DNA of 18,613 nucleotides from contig JAFLKZ010000091.1 of NCBI GenBank assembly GCA_019162915.1, forward strand, positions 1 to 18,613, given 5' to 3'. A program made the translations under genes and the position numbers. The DNA is from Campylobacteraceae bacterium (GTDB lineage Bacteria > Campylobacterota > Campylobacteria > Campylobacterales > Sulfurospirillaceae). Position 1 is the stretch's first letter; every line of letters starts with the position of its first letter. The notes beneath the pieces are model-generated. The model ran no database searches and was not told the DNA's origin. It was given only the letters and a program-made list of their open reading frames with translations. Of the stretch, positions 8,714-15,747 are shown one piece after another.

Positions 8714-9301
8714 ATGAAAATAGCCTTTTTTGATTTTGATGGAACCATTACAACAGATGATAGTTTATTAAAGTTTATTCGATTTGTTGTAGGGAATTTT
8801 AAATTTATGCAGGGGTTGGCAGTGCTTTCTCCTATACTTTTTTTATACAAATTAAAAGTTATTCCAAATTATAAAGCTAAACAAATGATGCTTTCATACT
8901 TTTTTAAAGGGATGAGTGAAAAGTCTTTTAACGAAGTTGCTACACAATATGCACTAGAACACATAGATAGTATTGTTAGAGAAGATGCTATGAAACAAAT
9001 CCAATGGCACCAAATCAATAGTCATAAAGTAGTTGTGGTCTCTGCGTCACTGGAATGCTGGCTTCATCCTTGGTGCAAAAAAAATGGTTTAGAACTCATT
9101 GGAACAAGATTAGAAGTACTAGATGGCATCATAACTGGTAGGTTGCTCACAAAAAATTGTTATGGTATTGAGAAAGTCAATCGCATCAAGGGAAAATACA
9201 ATCTTGAAGAGTATGAATATATTTATGCTTATGGTGACAGTAGTGGGGATAGAGAGATGTTGTCTCTTGCAAATAAGAAATATTATAAACCTTTTAGATA
9301 A
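8714..9301 (+). CDS. HAD-IB family phosphatase, candidate polyprenyl-phosphoribose 5'-phosphatase
   Basis: All four HAD motifs are visible in this 195-residue protein: DFDGT with Asp7 and Asp9, Ser110 in VVSAS, a motif III lysine (Lys154 or Lys159), and GDSSGD with Asp175 and Asp179. The cap segment between residues 20 and 95 contains a hydrophobic part (residues 33-48) that may contact the membrane. In the DPA pathway, a 5'-phosphate must be removed between the UbiA and DprE1 steps. Mycobacteria have a PAP2-type candidate (Rv3807c). Here a HAD enzyme occupies that slot, so I infer that it removes the 5'-phosphate. It follows the DprE2-like gene after 4 bases. An alternative is an unrelated SerB-like phosphatase. 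Confidence 0.82.
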   Translation: MKIAFFDFDGTITTDDSLLKFIRFVVGNFKFMQGLAVLSPILFLYKLKVIPNYKAKQMMLSYFFKGMSEKSFNEVATQYALEHIDSIVREDAMKQIQWHQINSHKVVVVSASLECWLHPWCKKNGLELIGTRLEVLDGIITGRLLTKNCYGIEKVNRIKGKYNLEEYEYIYAYGDSSGDREMLSLANKKYYKPFR

Positions 9302-9307
9302 AAGATT

Positions 9308-9335
9308 TTGTGATAAAATTTACTACAATTATAAA
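9308..9335 (+). promoter_or_regulatory. Candidate sigma-70 promoter for the gmd operon
   Basis: TTGTGA (9308-9313) and TATAAA (9330-9335) are 16 bases apart in the only real gap between the arabinose and rhamnose gene sets (9302-9358). A second possible -10 hexamer, TACAAT, lies at 9324-9329. The downstream gene has a strong ribosome-binding site, AAAGGAG, at 9341-9347. Read by eye in AT-rich DNA. Confidence 0.4.
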
Positions 9336-9358
9336 AAATTAAAGGAGTGGTATTTAAA

Positions 9359-10393
9359 ATGAAAAAAGCAATTGTAACAGGGATTACAGGGCAAGATGGG
9401 GCGTATCTTGCAGAATTACTTTTAGGAAAAGGTTATGAAGTTTATGGAACATACAGAAGAACAGCATCAGTTAATTTTTGGCGTATAGAAGAGTTAGGTA
9501 TCGAAAAGCATCCAAATCTTCATCTAATTGAGTATGATCTTACCGATGCATCAAATAGCATTCGTATGGTAGCAGATATCAAACCAGATGAGATTTATAA
9601 CCTTGCAGCACAAAGTTTTGTAGGCGTGTCATTTGATCAGCCTTTAGCTACAGCCCATATCACTGGTTTGGGTTGCGTACACTTACTTGAAGCCATTCGC
9701 ATCGTTGATCCTAAGATCAAGTTTTATCAAGCTTCAACTTCTGAGATGTTCGGTTTAGTCCAAGAAGTACCTCAAACAGAAAAAACACCACTTTACCCAC
9801 GAAGTCCTTATGGAGTAGCTAAACTCTATGCGCATTGGATGGTTATAAACTATCGAGAGTCTTACAACATCTTTGGATGTAGTGGCATTTTGTTCAATCA
9901 CGAATCGCCTTTAAGAGGTCGTGAATTTGTAACAAGAAAGATCACCGATAGCGTAGCGAAGATCAAGCTTGGAAAACTAGAGTGTTTAGAACTTGGCAAC
10001 ATGGATGCCAAACGAGACTGGGGATTTGCTAAGGACTATGTTGAGGGTATGTACCTTATGCTTCAAGCTGATAAACCAGATACCTATGTTCTTGCTACCA
10101 ATCGAACGGAAACGGTAAGAGACTTTGTTACGATGGCGTTTAAAGCTGCTGGAATTGAGCTGGAGTTTAAGGGTAAAGACGAGCAAGAAATAGCTGTCGA
10201 TAAAGCAACAGGTAAAACAGTTGTATGTGTTAACTCTAAGTTTTATAGACCATGTGAAGTAGAACTTCTCATCGGCAATCCTCAAAAAGCAAAAGATATT
10301 TTAGGTTGGGAGCCAAAATGCACACTAGAAGAACTCTGTGCTATGATGGTTAAAGCGGACTTGAGAAGAAATGAGATAGGTTTTTCTTTTTAG
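9359..10393 (+). CDS. gmd: GDP-mannose 4,6-dehydratase
   Basis: This 344-residue extended SDR is full length for Gmd. It has the dinucleotide motif [11 protein letters not shown] (8-18), the active site STSEMFG with Thr127 and Glu129, Tyr151-x3-Lys155 in [13 protein letters not shown], and the Gmd signatures NHESPLRG (180-187) and [10 protein letters not shown]. It converts GDP-D-mannose to GDP-4-keto-6-deoxy-D-mannose in the cytoplasm, feeding the rmd-like gene downstream. ATG 9359 sits 11 bases after AAAGGAG and gives the family's MKKAIVTG start, so it is preferred to GTG 9347. Its last 73 bases have a decayed second copy at 11066-11137, beyond a toxin-antitoxin pair, which suggests the pair was inserted at the gene's 3' end. 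Confidence 0.97.
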   Translation: MKKAIVTGITGQDGAYLAELLLGKGYEVYGTYRRTASVNFWRIEELGIEKHPNLHLIEYDLTDASNSIRMVADIKPDEIYNLAAQSFVGVSFDQPLATAHITGLGCVHLLEAIRIVDPKIKFYQASTSEMFGLVQEVPQTEKTPLYPRSPYGVAKLYAHWMVINYRESYNIFGCSGILFNHESPLRGREFVTRKITDSVAKIKLGKLECLELGNMDAKRDWGFAKDYVEGMYLMLQADKPDTYVLATNRTETVRDFVTMAFKAAGIELEFKGKDEQEIAVDKATGKTVVCVNSKFYRPCEVELLIGNPQKAKDILGWEPKCTLEELCAMMVKADLRRNEIGFSF

Positions 10394-10400
10394 CGCAGAA

Positions 10401-10429
10401 GAGATAAATGACTTCATGTTATTTATCTC
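10401..10429. promoter_or_regulatory. 12-bp inverted repeat (hairpin) between gmd and the antitoxin gene
   Basis: GAGATAAATGAC pairs with GTTATTTATCTC around the loop TTCAT, with one G-U wobble. No T-run follows on the + strand, so it is a poor intrinsic terminator. It lies just upstream of a possible -10 (TACAAT, 10438-10443) for the toxin-antitoxin pair, so it may be the operator at which the antitoxin represses its own promoter. It could also stop or protect the gmd message. Confidence 0.5.
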
Positions 10430-10474
10430 AAAAATGTTACAATGAAATAACTAACTCATAAAGGAGGAGATTTT

Positions 10475-10699
10475 ATGCATAGTGTACATTTAAAAATGGA
10501 AGATAGTGTGTATCCAAATATTATGTTTTTATTGAAAAACTTAAATATCAAAGGCTTGGTGATAGAAGAAAAAGATGCCATACAAACATTTGATGATACA
10601 GAGCAATGTATAGACTTTTCGCAGTACAATGTACTTTCATTTAAAGATATTAAAGATCCTGTGAAATGGCAACAAGACATAAGGAATGAATGGAACTAA
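10475..10699 (+). CDS. Small putative antitoxin paired with a PIN toxin
   Basis: This 74-residue acidic protein begins MHSVHLKMEDSVYPNIMFLL, similar to the N-termini of small antitoxins that precede PIN-domain toxins in Campylobacterota. Its tail (DPVKWQQDIRNEW) is the kind of short motif that could wrap a toxin. I cannot name a Pfam family. A strong ribosome-binding site (AAGGAGGAG, 10461-10469) precedes the ATG by 5 bases. It sits directly before the PIN gene, with overlap or a 1-base gap depending on that gene's start. It presumably neutralises the PIN nuclease and may bind the upstream hairpin. The pair interrupts an otherwise tight glycan operon. Confidence 0.72.
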   Translation: MHSVHLKMEDSVYPNIMFLLKNLNIKGLVIEEKDAIQTFDDTEQCIDFSQYNVLSFKDIKDPVKWQQDIRNEWN

Positions 10700-10700
10700 T

Positions 10701-11060
10701 ATGCAAAGATATTTATTGGATACTAATAGTATAATCTATGCTCTAAATAATGGTTATAAGTTTCCAAAGCATCACTACTTAGTGTCTGTCATAACAGAAA
10801 TAGAGTTGCTGTCTTATAATAAACTCTCAAAAGAAGATGAGCAAATTTTAAGACAGGCTTTGTCTAAATTTGAAAATATTAATATTAGTAATAGCATTAA
10901 AGAAGAGACTATTACAATACGAAAATCTTCTAAGATAAAGCTTCCGGATAGTTTAATAATAGCAACTGCCATTTGCAAGAATGCTATTTTGGTGACTTCT
11001 GATGACCAGCTGGTAAATTCAAGTTTAGTTAAAACAATTGATTTGAAAGATTTGAAATAA
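10701..11060 (+). CDS. PIN-domain ribonuclease toxin (VapC-like)
   Basis: This protein of about 119 residues starts MQRYLLDTNSIIYALN, the classic PIN opening with Asp7 and Asn9. It continues with TEIELLSY (conserved Glu) and LPDSLIIATAICKNAILVTSDDQL, which holds the remaining acidic residues of the metal site. PIN toxins cut RNA, often tRNA or rRNA. ATG 10701 gives the normal family N-terminus and has GGA 6 bases upstream. ATG 10686, which overlaps the antitoxin gene, would add five residues and is possible. The stop abuts a decayed copy of the gmd 3' end. The target RNA is unknown. Confidence 0.87.
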   Translation: MQRYLLDTNSIIYALNNGYKFPKHHYLVSVITEIELLSYNKLSKEDEQILRQALSKFENINISNSIKEETITIRKSSKIKLPDSLIIATAICKNAILVTSDDQLVNSSLVKTIDLKDLK

Positions 11061-11065
11061 ATGCT

Positions 11066-11137
11066 CACACTTGAAAAGATATATGCGATATTGACAAAGA
11101 GGACTTACAAAAAAATGAGATAGGCTTTTGGTTTTAA
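11066..11137 (+). pseudogene. Decayed duplicate of the gmd 3' end
   Basis: This stretch aligns with the last 73 bases of gmd (10321-10393) at 52 of 73 positions in my hand alignment, with one 1-base gap. In one frame it begins TLEKIYAIL, like TLEELCAMM of Gmd. After the gap, another frame reads KEDLQKNEIGFWF and stops, like [13 protein letters not shown]. It ends six bases before the mutarotase start. The likely history is that gmd once ran directly into 11144, and that the toxin-antitoxin segment arrived with a replacement gmd end. Confidence 0.75.
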
Positions 11138-11143
11138 GCTCTT

Positions 11144-11917
11144 ATGAAAGATATACTAGAGATCGAGCATCCATACTTTAGTGCAAAAGTACTCCTGCAA
11201 GGTGCCCAACTTATCCATTTTCAGCTCAAAGATCGATTGCCACTTTTGTGGTCAACCGATCTTTGTTTTTATGAAGAAGGAAAGCCTTTTCGTGGAGGCA
11301 TTCCTCTTTGTTGGCCTTGGTTTGGAAAAGTGCAAGAGCCTTTTCATGGGTTTGCTCGTGTTTCCAAATGGAAGTTACTTCAACGAGTAGATACTTCTGA
11401 GCATGTCATTTTAGAATTTGGATTAACATCTGACATGGTCAAGGTTCCCTATTGGATTTATCCATTTGAATTAAAAATGAAAATGATACTTGGCAAAAAA
11501 GTATTTCTAGAGTTACATGTAAATTCCGAAGTTGAAACGACAGCTGCTTTGCATACATACTTTTGGACTGAAGATATCGAAATGACAGAGTTGGGTGGAT
11601 TAAGTTACGAATATTTTGACAGTTTAACGCAGAGCAAAGTTCTAAGTGATTTAAATGTATTGAAAATAGATCGAACTGTTGATAGAATTTATAACTATAG
11701 TGAAAAACACACTATCACAAGATCTACCAATAGCATAGAAGTTTATCATCACAATGCAAGTGATATAGTCGTTTGGAATCCTTGGAGAGAAGGAGCAAAA
11801 AAACTTGTCGATATGGAAAATGAACAATACAAACATATGCTTTGTTTAGAAACAGCGAGAATTTCAAAACCTATTAAAAACGAAAAACTTTCTCTTACGA
11901 TAGAACAAAAAGGTTAA
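11144..11917 (+). CDS. D-hexose-6-phosphate mutarotase-like protein (aldose 1-epimerase superfamily, YeaD type)
   Basis: This 257-residue protein carries RGGIPLCWPWFG (50-61) and FHGFAR with His68, the hallmark region of YeaD-type mutarotases. A second His lies in HTYFWTEDI, and LETARI is near the end. Such enzymes interconvert alpha and beta anomers of hexose 6-phosphates. In this operon it might supply the anomer needed for making GDP-mannose, the substrate of gmd; that link is inferred. It was probably contiguous with gmd before the toxin-antitoxin insertion. The next gene begins 4 bases after its stop. Confidence 0.85.
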   Translation: MKDILEIEHPYFSAKVLLQGAQLIHFQLKDRLPLLWSTDLCFYEEGKPFRGGIPLCWPWFGKVQEPFHGFARVSKWKLLQRVDTSEHVILEFGLTSDMVKVPYWIYPFELKMKMILGKKVFLELHVNSEVETTAALHTYFWTEDIEMTELGGLSYEYFDSLTQSKVLSDLNVLKIDRTVDRIYNYSEKHTITRSTNSIEVYHHNASDIVVWNPWREGAKKLVDMENEQYKHMLCLETARISKPIKNEKLSLTIEQKG

Positions 11918-11921
11918 TGAT

Positions 11922-12803
11922 ATGAAAAAAGTACTTATTACAGGCATCGATAGCTTTACAGGTTTTCATCTAAAATCATATCTAAAGCGTCAAGGATTTG
12001 AGGTTTTGGGAACGGTTATGAAAGATGGAGACGATAACGAAACATTTACATGTAATATCACCGATAAATCATCATGTGTATCCGTCATCTCCAAAACTAA
12101 TCCTGATTTTGTGATACATCTTGCTGGTATATCTTATGTTGGGCATGATGACATCGAAGCTTTTTATAGGGTCAATACTATTGGCACACAAAACATCCTC
12201 GATGCACTGGTAGCATCAAACTGTGATGTCAAAAAAGTCATCTTAGCAAGTAGCGCTACTGTTTATGGTGATCAAGGATGCGAAGTCTTGGACGAGTCTA
12301 TGTGTCCAAAACCAGCCAATCACTATGGTATCAGTAAACTTGCTATGGAGCATATGGCGCGTATGTATTTTACTAAATTGCCTATCGTCATCGTAAGACC
12401 GTTTAATTATACAGGTGTCGGGCAAGCCGAGCACTTTTTAGTACCAAAAATTGTCAGTCATTTCAAGCAGCGTGCAAAAAGTATAGAACTTGGAAATTTA
12501 CATGTAGAAAGAGAGTTTAATGATGTGGAGTTTACATGTAAAGTATATGCAGCATTGTTAAGTGCAAAGTGCCACTCAGAAGTACTTAATCTTTGCTCCG
12601 GAAAAGCTATTAGCCTTTTAGAGATTATCTCACAGATGAATAAAATCGTGGGCTATGAGATAGAAGTTAATGTCAACCCAGCATTTGTAAGAGAAAATGA
12701 GATCAAACGGTTGGTAGGATCTACAAAAAAGCTTGAAGAGGCTATTGGAACTATGAGAAATATCGAGATAGAAGAGACATTAAGAAAGATGTATGAAGCC
12801 TAA
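11922..12803 (+). CDS. rmd: GDP-4-keto-6-deoxy-D-mannose reductase-like SDR (GDP-D-rhamnose synthesis)
   Basis: This 293-residue extended SDR has the nucleotide-binding GIDSFTG (8-14), SSATVYG and Tyr135-x3-Lys139 in HYGISK. RPFNYTGVGQAEHFLVPKI and the EREFNDVEF region match the RMD branch, in which ERDFNDV is typical. It should reduce the gmd product at C4 to GDP-D-rhamnose. Alternatives with the same fold, such as GDP-6-deoxy-talose synthase, cannot be excluded. The following transferases resemble those of D-rhamnan clusters, which supports RMD. Its last 11 bases overlap the next gene. Confidence 0.82.
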   Translation: MKKVLITGIDSFTGFHLKSYLKRQGFEVLGTVMKDGDDNETFTCNITDKSSCVSVISKTNPDFVIHLAGISYVGHDDIEAFYRVNTIGTQNILDALVASNCDVKKVILASSATVYGDQGCEVLDESMCPKPANHYGISKLAMEHMARMYFTKLPIVIVRPFNYTGVGQAEHFLVPKIVSHFKQRAKSIELGNLHVEREFNDVEFTCKVYAALLSAKCHSEVLNLCSGKAISLLEIISQMNKIVGYEIEVNVNPAFVRENEIKRLVGSTKKLEEAIGTMRNIEIEETLRKMYEA

Positions 12804-13902
12804 AATCATCATAGAAACACTCGCGTTACTAGGGAATTTAAGTGGCATAGGTCGTTATACTTATGAGATAACAAAATTATCGTCAAAAAATTCCCATTTT
12901 GAGTGGAGTTTTTTTTATGGATATGTTTCTCGAAAGCTTATTTCTTCTCAAGATTTTCCCTCAACAAAATCTTTACGCAGCCTTGTAGTTCAGAACAAAG
13001 CTATAAAAGCGATAGTTAGAAAAACAATGTTTTTTATTGCTGGTGTTTTATCTCCCCGTTATGATCTCTACTGGCAACCAAACTTCATACCGACTAAAAG
13101 TATTAGAGCGCAAAGGATTGTTGCTACGGTGCATGACTTCTCTTGGGAGCTTTATCCAGAATTTCAGCCAACAGAGCGTGTAAATCATTTTAAAAACAAT
13201 TTTTATACGCAAATCGCTAGATGCGATCATGTCATTACGGGTTCATATTTTACAAAAGAAGAGATTATCCATCGCACAGGTATAAAAGCTGAAAACATAT
13301 CGGTCATCTACCATGGCATAGACCATACGCTTTTTAAACCTAGTGTACAGACTAATCTAGTCAAGCAAAAATATATTTTAGCTGTTGGAAGTTTAGAGCC
13401 TAGAAAAAACATTAAAAATTTATTGTTAGCTTATTCTCAATGTGATGATTCATTTAAAGATAAATATCATCTCTATTTAGTAGGGGATAAAGGCTGGAAT
13501 AACGATGAGATATTTCAGCTTATTGAAAAAATAAAGAAATGGGTATATCTTACAGGATACATTAGTGATGAGCAATTAGCAGATTTTTATAGAAATGCTA
13601 GCGTATTTGTTTATCCTTCTTTTTATGAAGGATTTGGAATACCCCCTTTGGAAGCTATGGCTTGCGGTACTGCGGTCATAGTTTCAAACGCATCAACTCT
13701 GCCAGAAGTATGCGGTGATGCCGCGTATTATGTAGATCCTTTGGATGCTGAAGCTATAATGCATGGAATGAAAGAAGTTTTAAGCGATGTAATATTGAGG
13801 CAAAGGCTTATTTCTAAAGGGTTGGAGCATGCACAAAAATTTAGCTGGGAAAAAAGTGCTTTGGAGCATATGGCGGTATTTGAAATGGTACTAAAAAAAT
13901 GA
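12793..13902 (+). CDS. GT4 glycosyltransferase, MtfB/WbpY-like (mannosyl/rhamnosyl transferase)
   Basis: This 369-residue GT-B enzyme has an N-terminal half with LSGIGRYTYEI and TVHDFSWELYPEF, typical of the MtfB-like GT4 group. The C-terminal donor-binding half has SLEPRKN near residue 202 and YEGFGIPPLEAMACG near residue 280 (E-x7-E motif). In D-rhamnan and mannan O-antigen clusters, such enzymes add GDP-activated mannose or D-rhamnose to the lipid-linked chain in the cytoplasm. Its 11-base overlap with the rmd-like gene and ATGA overlap with the next transferase place it in the rhamnose operon. Linkage specificity is unknown. Confidence 0.88.
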   Translation: MKPKIIIETLALLGNLSGIGRYTYEITKLSSKNSHFEWSFFYGYVSRKLISSQDFPSTKSLRSLVVQNKAIKAIVRKTMFFIAGVLSPRYDLYWQPNFIPTKSIRAQRIVATVHDFSWELYPEFQPTERVNHFKNNFYTQIARCDHVITGSYFTKEEIIHRTGIKAENISVIYHGIDHTLFKPSVQTNLVKQKYILAVGSLEPRKNIKNLLLAYSQCDDSFKDKYHLYLVGDKGWNNDEIFQLIEKIKKWVYLTGYISDEQLADFYRNASVFVYPSFYEGFGIPPLEAMACGTAVIVSNASTLPEVCGDAAYYVDPLDAEAIMHGMKEVLSDVILRQRLISKGLEHAQKFSWEKSALEHMAVFEMVLKK

Positions 13903-15008
13903 AGATAGCAATAGTACACGATTGGCTGACTACTTATGCTGGAGCAGAAAAAGTTCTTGAACAACTTTTAAAACTCTATCCCAAAGCTGATATATTTACT
14001 GTGGTGGATTTTTTACCCGAGAAGGATAGAACTTTTTTAGATGGTCATAAAATTACGACAAGTTTCATTCAAGGTTTGCCATTCGCAAAAACAAAATATC
14101 GTAATTATCTATCTCTTATGCCTCTTGCCGTTGAACAATTGGACCTCTCGAGTTATGATCTTGTCATATCAGATTCCCATGCCGTAGCCAAAGGTGTTTT
14201 AACGGGACCGGACCAAGTTCATATTAGTTACATACATTCTCCAATAAGATATGCATGGGATTTGCAACATCAGTATTTAAGAGAAAGTAGCTTAGAAAGA
14301 GGTATAAAAAGTTGGATCGCAAAGTATATGCTCCATAAAATTCGCCTCTGGGACAATAGGACGGCTAACGGGGTAGATCATTTTATCGCTAATTCTGGAT
14401 TTATCGCTAGGCGTATTTGGAAAGTGTATCGTAGAGAATCAACTGTCATCTATCCTCCTGTTGATGTTGAAGCTTTCATGTTACATGAAGTCAAAGAAGA
14501 CTTTTATCTTACTGCATCACGAATGGTTCCTTATAAAAAGATAGATCTTATCGTAGAGGCGTTTTCTATGATGCCAGATAAAAAGCTTATCGTTATCGGC
14601 GATGGGCCTGATATGCAAAAGATAAAAGCAAAAGCTGGTACAAATGTTATTTTGATGGGGTACCAATCTTTTGAAGTGCTCCGTGATCATATGCAAAGAG
14701 CTCGTGCATTTGTGTTTGCAGCGGAAGAAGACTTTGGGATAGCCCCCGTTGAAGCACAAGCTTGCGGGACACCTGTTATCGCTTTTGGTAAAGGTGGAGC
14801 TGTTGAGACGGTTGTTGATGGTGTGAGTGGAGTGTTTTTTGAAAATCAAAGTGTTGAGAGTTTATGTGAAGCTGTGGAAAGATTTGAAAAACTCAATTTT
14901 GTTCCAAAAGTGATTAGAGAAAATGCCATGCGTTTTTCAGTTGAAAGATTTAAAAAAGAAATGAAAGAGTTTGTAAAAATAGGGTCAGGTATTGGGAATA
15001 ACCCTTGA
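13899..15008 (+). CDS. GT4 glycosyltransferase, WbpZ/WbaZ-like, with repeat-derived C-terminus
   Basis: This 369-residue GT-B enzyme begins MKIAIVHDWLTTYAGAEKVL, the usual start of WbaZ/WbpZ-type transferases. It continues with YIHSPIRYAWDL, the substrate-side TASRMVPYKK near residue 208 and FGIAPVEAQACGTP near residue 281. In A-band-like clusters, WbpZ starts or extends the D-rhamnan. The last nine residues, IGSGIGNNP, are encoded by a copy of the 23-base repeat found at module boundaries downstream (14982-15004). The native stop therefore seems to have been replaced when the accessory array arrived. The catalytic domain is intact, so the enzyme is probably functional. Confidence 0.9.
   Translation: MKIAIVHDWLTTYAGAEKVLEQLLKLYPKADIFTVVDFLPEKDRTFLDGHKITTSFIQGLPFAKTKYRNYLSLMPLAVEQLDLSSYDLVISDSHAVAKGVLTGPDQVHISYIHSPIRYAWDLQHQYLRESSLERGIKSWIAKYMLHKIRLWDNRTANGVDHFIANSGFIARRIWKVYRRESTVIYPPVDVEAFMLHEVKEDFYLTASRMVPYKKIDLIVEAFSMMPDKKLIVIGDGPDMQKIKAKAGTNVILMGYQSFEVLRDHMQRARAFVFAAEEDFGIAPVEAQACGTPVIAFGKGGAVETVVDGVSGVFFENQSVESLCEAVERFEKLNFVPKVIRENAMRFSVERFKKEMKEFVKIGSGIGNNP
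14982..15004 (+). repeat. Module-boundary repeat, copy 1 (in frame in the GT4 gene)
   Basis: This 23-base unit begins GGGTCAGG and ends GAATAACCC. It is identical to copies at 15632-15654 and 18172-18194, with a preceding A conserved in all three. Internally, GGTATT and AATAACC can form a short hairpin around GGG with one bulged A. This copy is translated as the end of the upstream transferase and is followed within ten bases by the promoter of the BrnT-like module. Confidence 0.93.
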
Positions 15009-15009
15009 A

Positions 15010-15038
15010 TTGACAAAAAAACCTATTTATAATAAAAT
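15010..15038 (+). promoter_or_regulatory. Sigma-70 promoter of the BrnT-like/CopG-like module
   Basis: TTGACA (15010-15015) and TAAAAT (15033-15038) are separated by the ideal 17 bases. The promoter lies just after repeat copy 1, so the module carries its own promoter. AAGAGG (15054-15059) is a fair ribosome-binding site before the ATG at 15069. Confidence 0.65.
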
Positions 15039-15068
15039 ACAATGTATATATAAAAGAGGTTTTTCAAG

Positions 15069-15365
15069 ATGAAAAAATATAAAATTATTCGATATAGTCT
15101 TGAAAAAAATGAACTCCTAAAAAAACAAAGAGATATATCGTTTGAGGATGTTATCTTGAGCATTGAAAAGGGAGATGTGCTTGATGATGTCGAGCATCCC
15201 AATAAAGAAAAATACCCAAATCAAAATATTTTTATCATTTTAGTTAGAATCAAGAACTATGTTTATTTGGTGCCTTATGTGGAAGATGAGAATTTTATAT
15301 TTTTAAAAACTATTATTCCTTCTAGGCAGATGAGCAAAAAATACACCAAAGGAGAAAGCAAATGA
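15069..15365 (+). CDS. BrnT-like (DUF4258-like) toxin candidate
   Basis: This basic 98-residue protein has the pattern KNELLKKQRDISFEDVILSI followed by beta-strand segments (NIFIILV, YVYLVPYV) and KTIIPSRQMSKKY. This order matches BrnT-type toxins of the RelE-like fold, which begin with a helix and end with an I-x-A/P-R-x-x-x-K-x-Y motif. BrnT toxins are ribonucleases. The toxin gene precedes the antitoxin, as in brnTA, and the two overlap by ATGA. It has its own promoter and lies between repeat copies 1 and 2. The family call rests on pattern similarity, not an alignment. Confidence 0.74.
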   Translation: MKKYKIIRYSLEKNELLKKQRDISFEDVILSIEKGDVLDDVEHPNKEKYPNQNIFIILVRIKNYVYLVPYVEDENFIFLKTIIPSRQMSKKYTKGESK

Positions 15366-15628
15366 CCGCTCTAGATAAAGAAGAGCAAGATATCTTGCAA
15401 AGTGTGGAAAACGGTGAATGGAAAAGTAAAAATAATACGGATGAAAGAATCAAAGAATTGCAATCTTTTATAAAGTATCAAAGCAAAAAAGCTATTTCTC
15501 TAAGAGTCAATGAAAATGACATTTATGAATTGAAGAAAAAAGCATTGGAAAATTCCATACCGTATCAAAATCTCATTCAAATGCTCATACATCAATTTGC
15601 CACAAATCAAATCAAATTAAATATATAA
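15362..15628 (+). CDS. CopG-like antitoxin
   Basis: This 88-residue protein begins with LDKEEQDILQSVENGEW, a helix typical of antitoxins paired with BrnT-like toxins. A C-terminal ribbon-helix-helix-like part follows: KKAISLRVNENDIYELKKKALENSIPYQNLI (from about residue 42), in which a strand (AISLRV) precedes two helices. Such proteins bind DNA through the strand and repress their own operon while neutralising the toxin. It overlaps the toxin gene by 4 bases. Its stop lies three bases before repeat copy 2. Confidence 0.82.
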   Translation: MTALDKEEQDILQSVENGEWKSKNNTDERIKELQSFIKYQSKKAISLRVNENDIYELKKKALENSIPYQNLIQMLIHQFATNQIKLNI

Positions 15629-15631
15629 ATA

Positions 15632-15654
15632 GGGTCAGGTATTGGGAATAACCC
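15632..15654 (+). repeat. Module-boundary repeat, copy 2
   Basis: Identical over 23 bases to copy 1, and the match extends to the flanking AAATA on the left and TT on the right. It begins three bases after the antitoxin stop and ends 93 bases before the HepT-like start, so it separates two complete toxin-antitoxin modules. Confidence 0.93.
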
Positions 15655-15747
15655 TTTTTAAGTTTTCTTTTGTTAAAGATTTATGCTAAATGGGCTTGCA
15701 ATAATGTTTTAGTTAAAATAGTACAAATAAAAATCTTAGGATTAACC

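Noticed and set aside
9162..9362. Open frame of 66 codons overlapping the HAD gene and gmd start
   Set aside because: It is out of frame with two well-supported genes, has no motif and lacks a ribosome-binding site.
10401..10429. Hairpin as an intrinsic terminator of gmd
   Set aside because: No T-run follows on the + strand and the stem is AT-rich. An operator or message-end structure is more likely, so it was listed as regulatory only.
12167..12190. AGGGTCA followed by TATTGG, resembling the boundary repeat
   Set aside because: It lies inside the rmd-like gene and encodes the conserved SDR segment RVNTIGTQN, so the match is explained by coding constraint and breaks down after the first bases.
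15670..15747. N-terminal extension of the HepT-like gene from TTG 15670
   Set aside because: The added 26 residues are atypical for the family, and ATG 15748 has a good ribosome-binding site and places Tyr104 where the family has it.
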